From Hyphomicrobiales bacterium (GTDB lineage Bacteria > Pseudomonadota > Alphaproteobacteria > Rhizobiales > Rhizobiaceae): 64,000 nt of DNA. Under the pieces are notes generated by a model. That model was not told the origin of the DNA. It did not search any database and worked only from the letters and a program-made list of their open reading frames with translations. The stretch is taken from contig UBWZ01000015.1 in NCBI GenBank assembly GCA_900469345.1, forward strand, positions 62,001 through 126,000, in the 5' to 3' direction. Below, piece after piece: positions 63,868-64,000 of this stretch. A program made the translations under genes and the position numbers. Every line of letters starts with the position of its first letter. Position 1 is the first letter of the stretch.

Positions 63868-64000
63868 TCAAAGCAGGGCGAAAAGGCCGTCCTCGTCGGG
63901 CGTGCCCGCCACCCGCACATTGCCGTGAAAACGGCGCGGTACGTGTTCGCGCAGGTTCTCGCCGATGAGAAGGATCGCCATGCCTTCCGGATCAAAACTA
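63868..64000 (-). CDS. hemD: Probable uroporphyrinogen-III synthase, C-terminal part
   Basis: The last 43 residues plus stop of a gene entering from the right edge on the minus strand. The tail VRVAGTPDEDGLFALL and the preceding ENLREHVPRRF fit the poorly conserved end of HemD, which cyclises hydroxymethylbilane. The call rests mainly on position: hemD normally precedes the Mic60-like and HemY-like genes in Rhizobiales. No catalytic part is visible. Confidence 0.55.
   Translation of the reverse strand, partial: SFDPEGMAILLIGENLREHVPRRFHGNVRVAGTPDEDGLFALL

Overview
The window is ordinary, gene-dense, GC-rich chromosome from an alphaproteobacterium, most likely a member of the Rhizobiaceae (Rhizobium, Agrobacterium or Sinorhizobium group). 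This is inferred from the gene content and from local order: ffh, chorismate mutase, rpsP, rimM, trmD; dapF, mtaB, ftsY, ispZ; the ccm genes next to acnA; and hemD, mic60-like, hemY-like. It also fits conserved families of unknown function (DUF2794, DUF2585, DUF1223, IalB), full CtrA-type boxes TTAA-N7-TTAAC, and a dispersed intergenic repeat of the RIME type. I see no rRNA, tRNA, prophage, insertion sequence or CRISPR array.

Layout. 1-5.3 kb: tail of a YbbN-like gene, a LON-domain protein, Trm112, a UbiH-type hydroxylase, TesB, and glnK-amtB behind a sigma-54 type promoter. 5.4-12.6 kb: ftsK with a CtrA box, lolA, xthA, a cyclic-nucleotide-binding protein with a CenR-like regulator, a divergent L,D-transpeptidase, and a DMT transporter. 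12.7-21 kb: leuC with a candidate 38-residue upstream reading frame, ppk2 with a Pho-box-like site, then ffh, chorismate mutase, rpsP, rimM, trmD, an antisense TauE/SafE gene and rplS. 21-28.3 kb: MFS transporter, heme oxygenase, dapF-mtaB-ftsY, ispZ-DUF2585. 28.3-34.5 kb: cytochrome c maturation genes ccmABCDG, interrupted by repeats, divergent from acnA. 34.8-45.7 kb: DUF1223, DUF2794, an acetyltransferase, a BI-1/YbhL protein with a structured leader, an ABC exporter divergent from a TesA-like esterase, thpR, phhB, YkvA, IalB and rlmN. 46-52 kb: a DGPF protein with an ECF42-like sigma factor, LysE exporter, SDR, ParDE toxin-antitoxin, argG, MarR. 52-64 kb: M3 peptidase, typA, a GNAT gene behind a CtrA box, ppa, YggT, an EntS-like MFS protein, and a leftward hemD-mic60-hemY-terB-amidotransferase group.

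How the genes work together. Several sets serve envelope biogenesis and division (ftsK, ftsY, ffh, lolA, ispZ, L,D-transpeptidase, CenR-like regulator, dapF). Others serve heme and iron use (ccm genes, hemD, hemY-like, heme oxygenase, acnA with an Irr-like motif) and translation (rpsP, rimM, trmD, rplS, rlmN, mtaB, typA). Nitrogen (glnK-amtB) and phosphate (ppk2, ppa) functions carry recognisable control sites.

I found no clearly new multi-gene system. The observations most worth following are non-coding or very small: the small reading frame and hairpin ahead of leuC, the structured leaders of ffh and ybhL, the ECF-type promoter ahead of the DGPF-sigma pair, three DnaA-box-like 9-mers at exact 11-base spacing, and the 46-base perfect inverted repeat inside the ccm genes.
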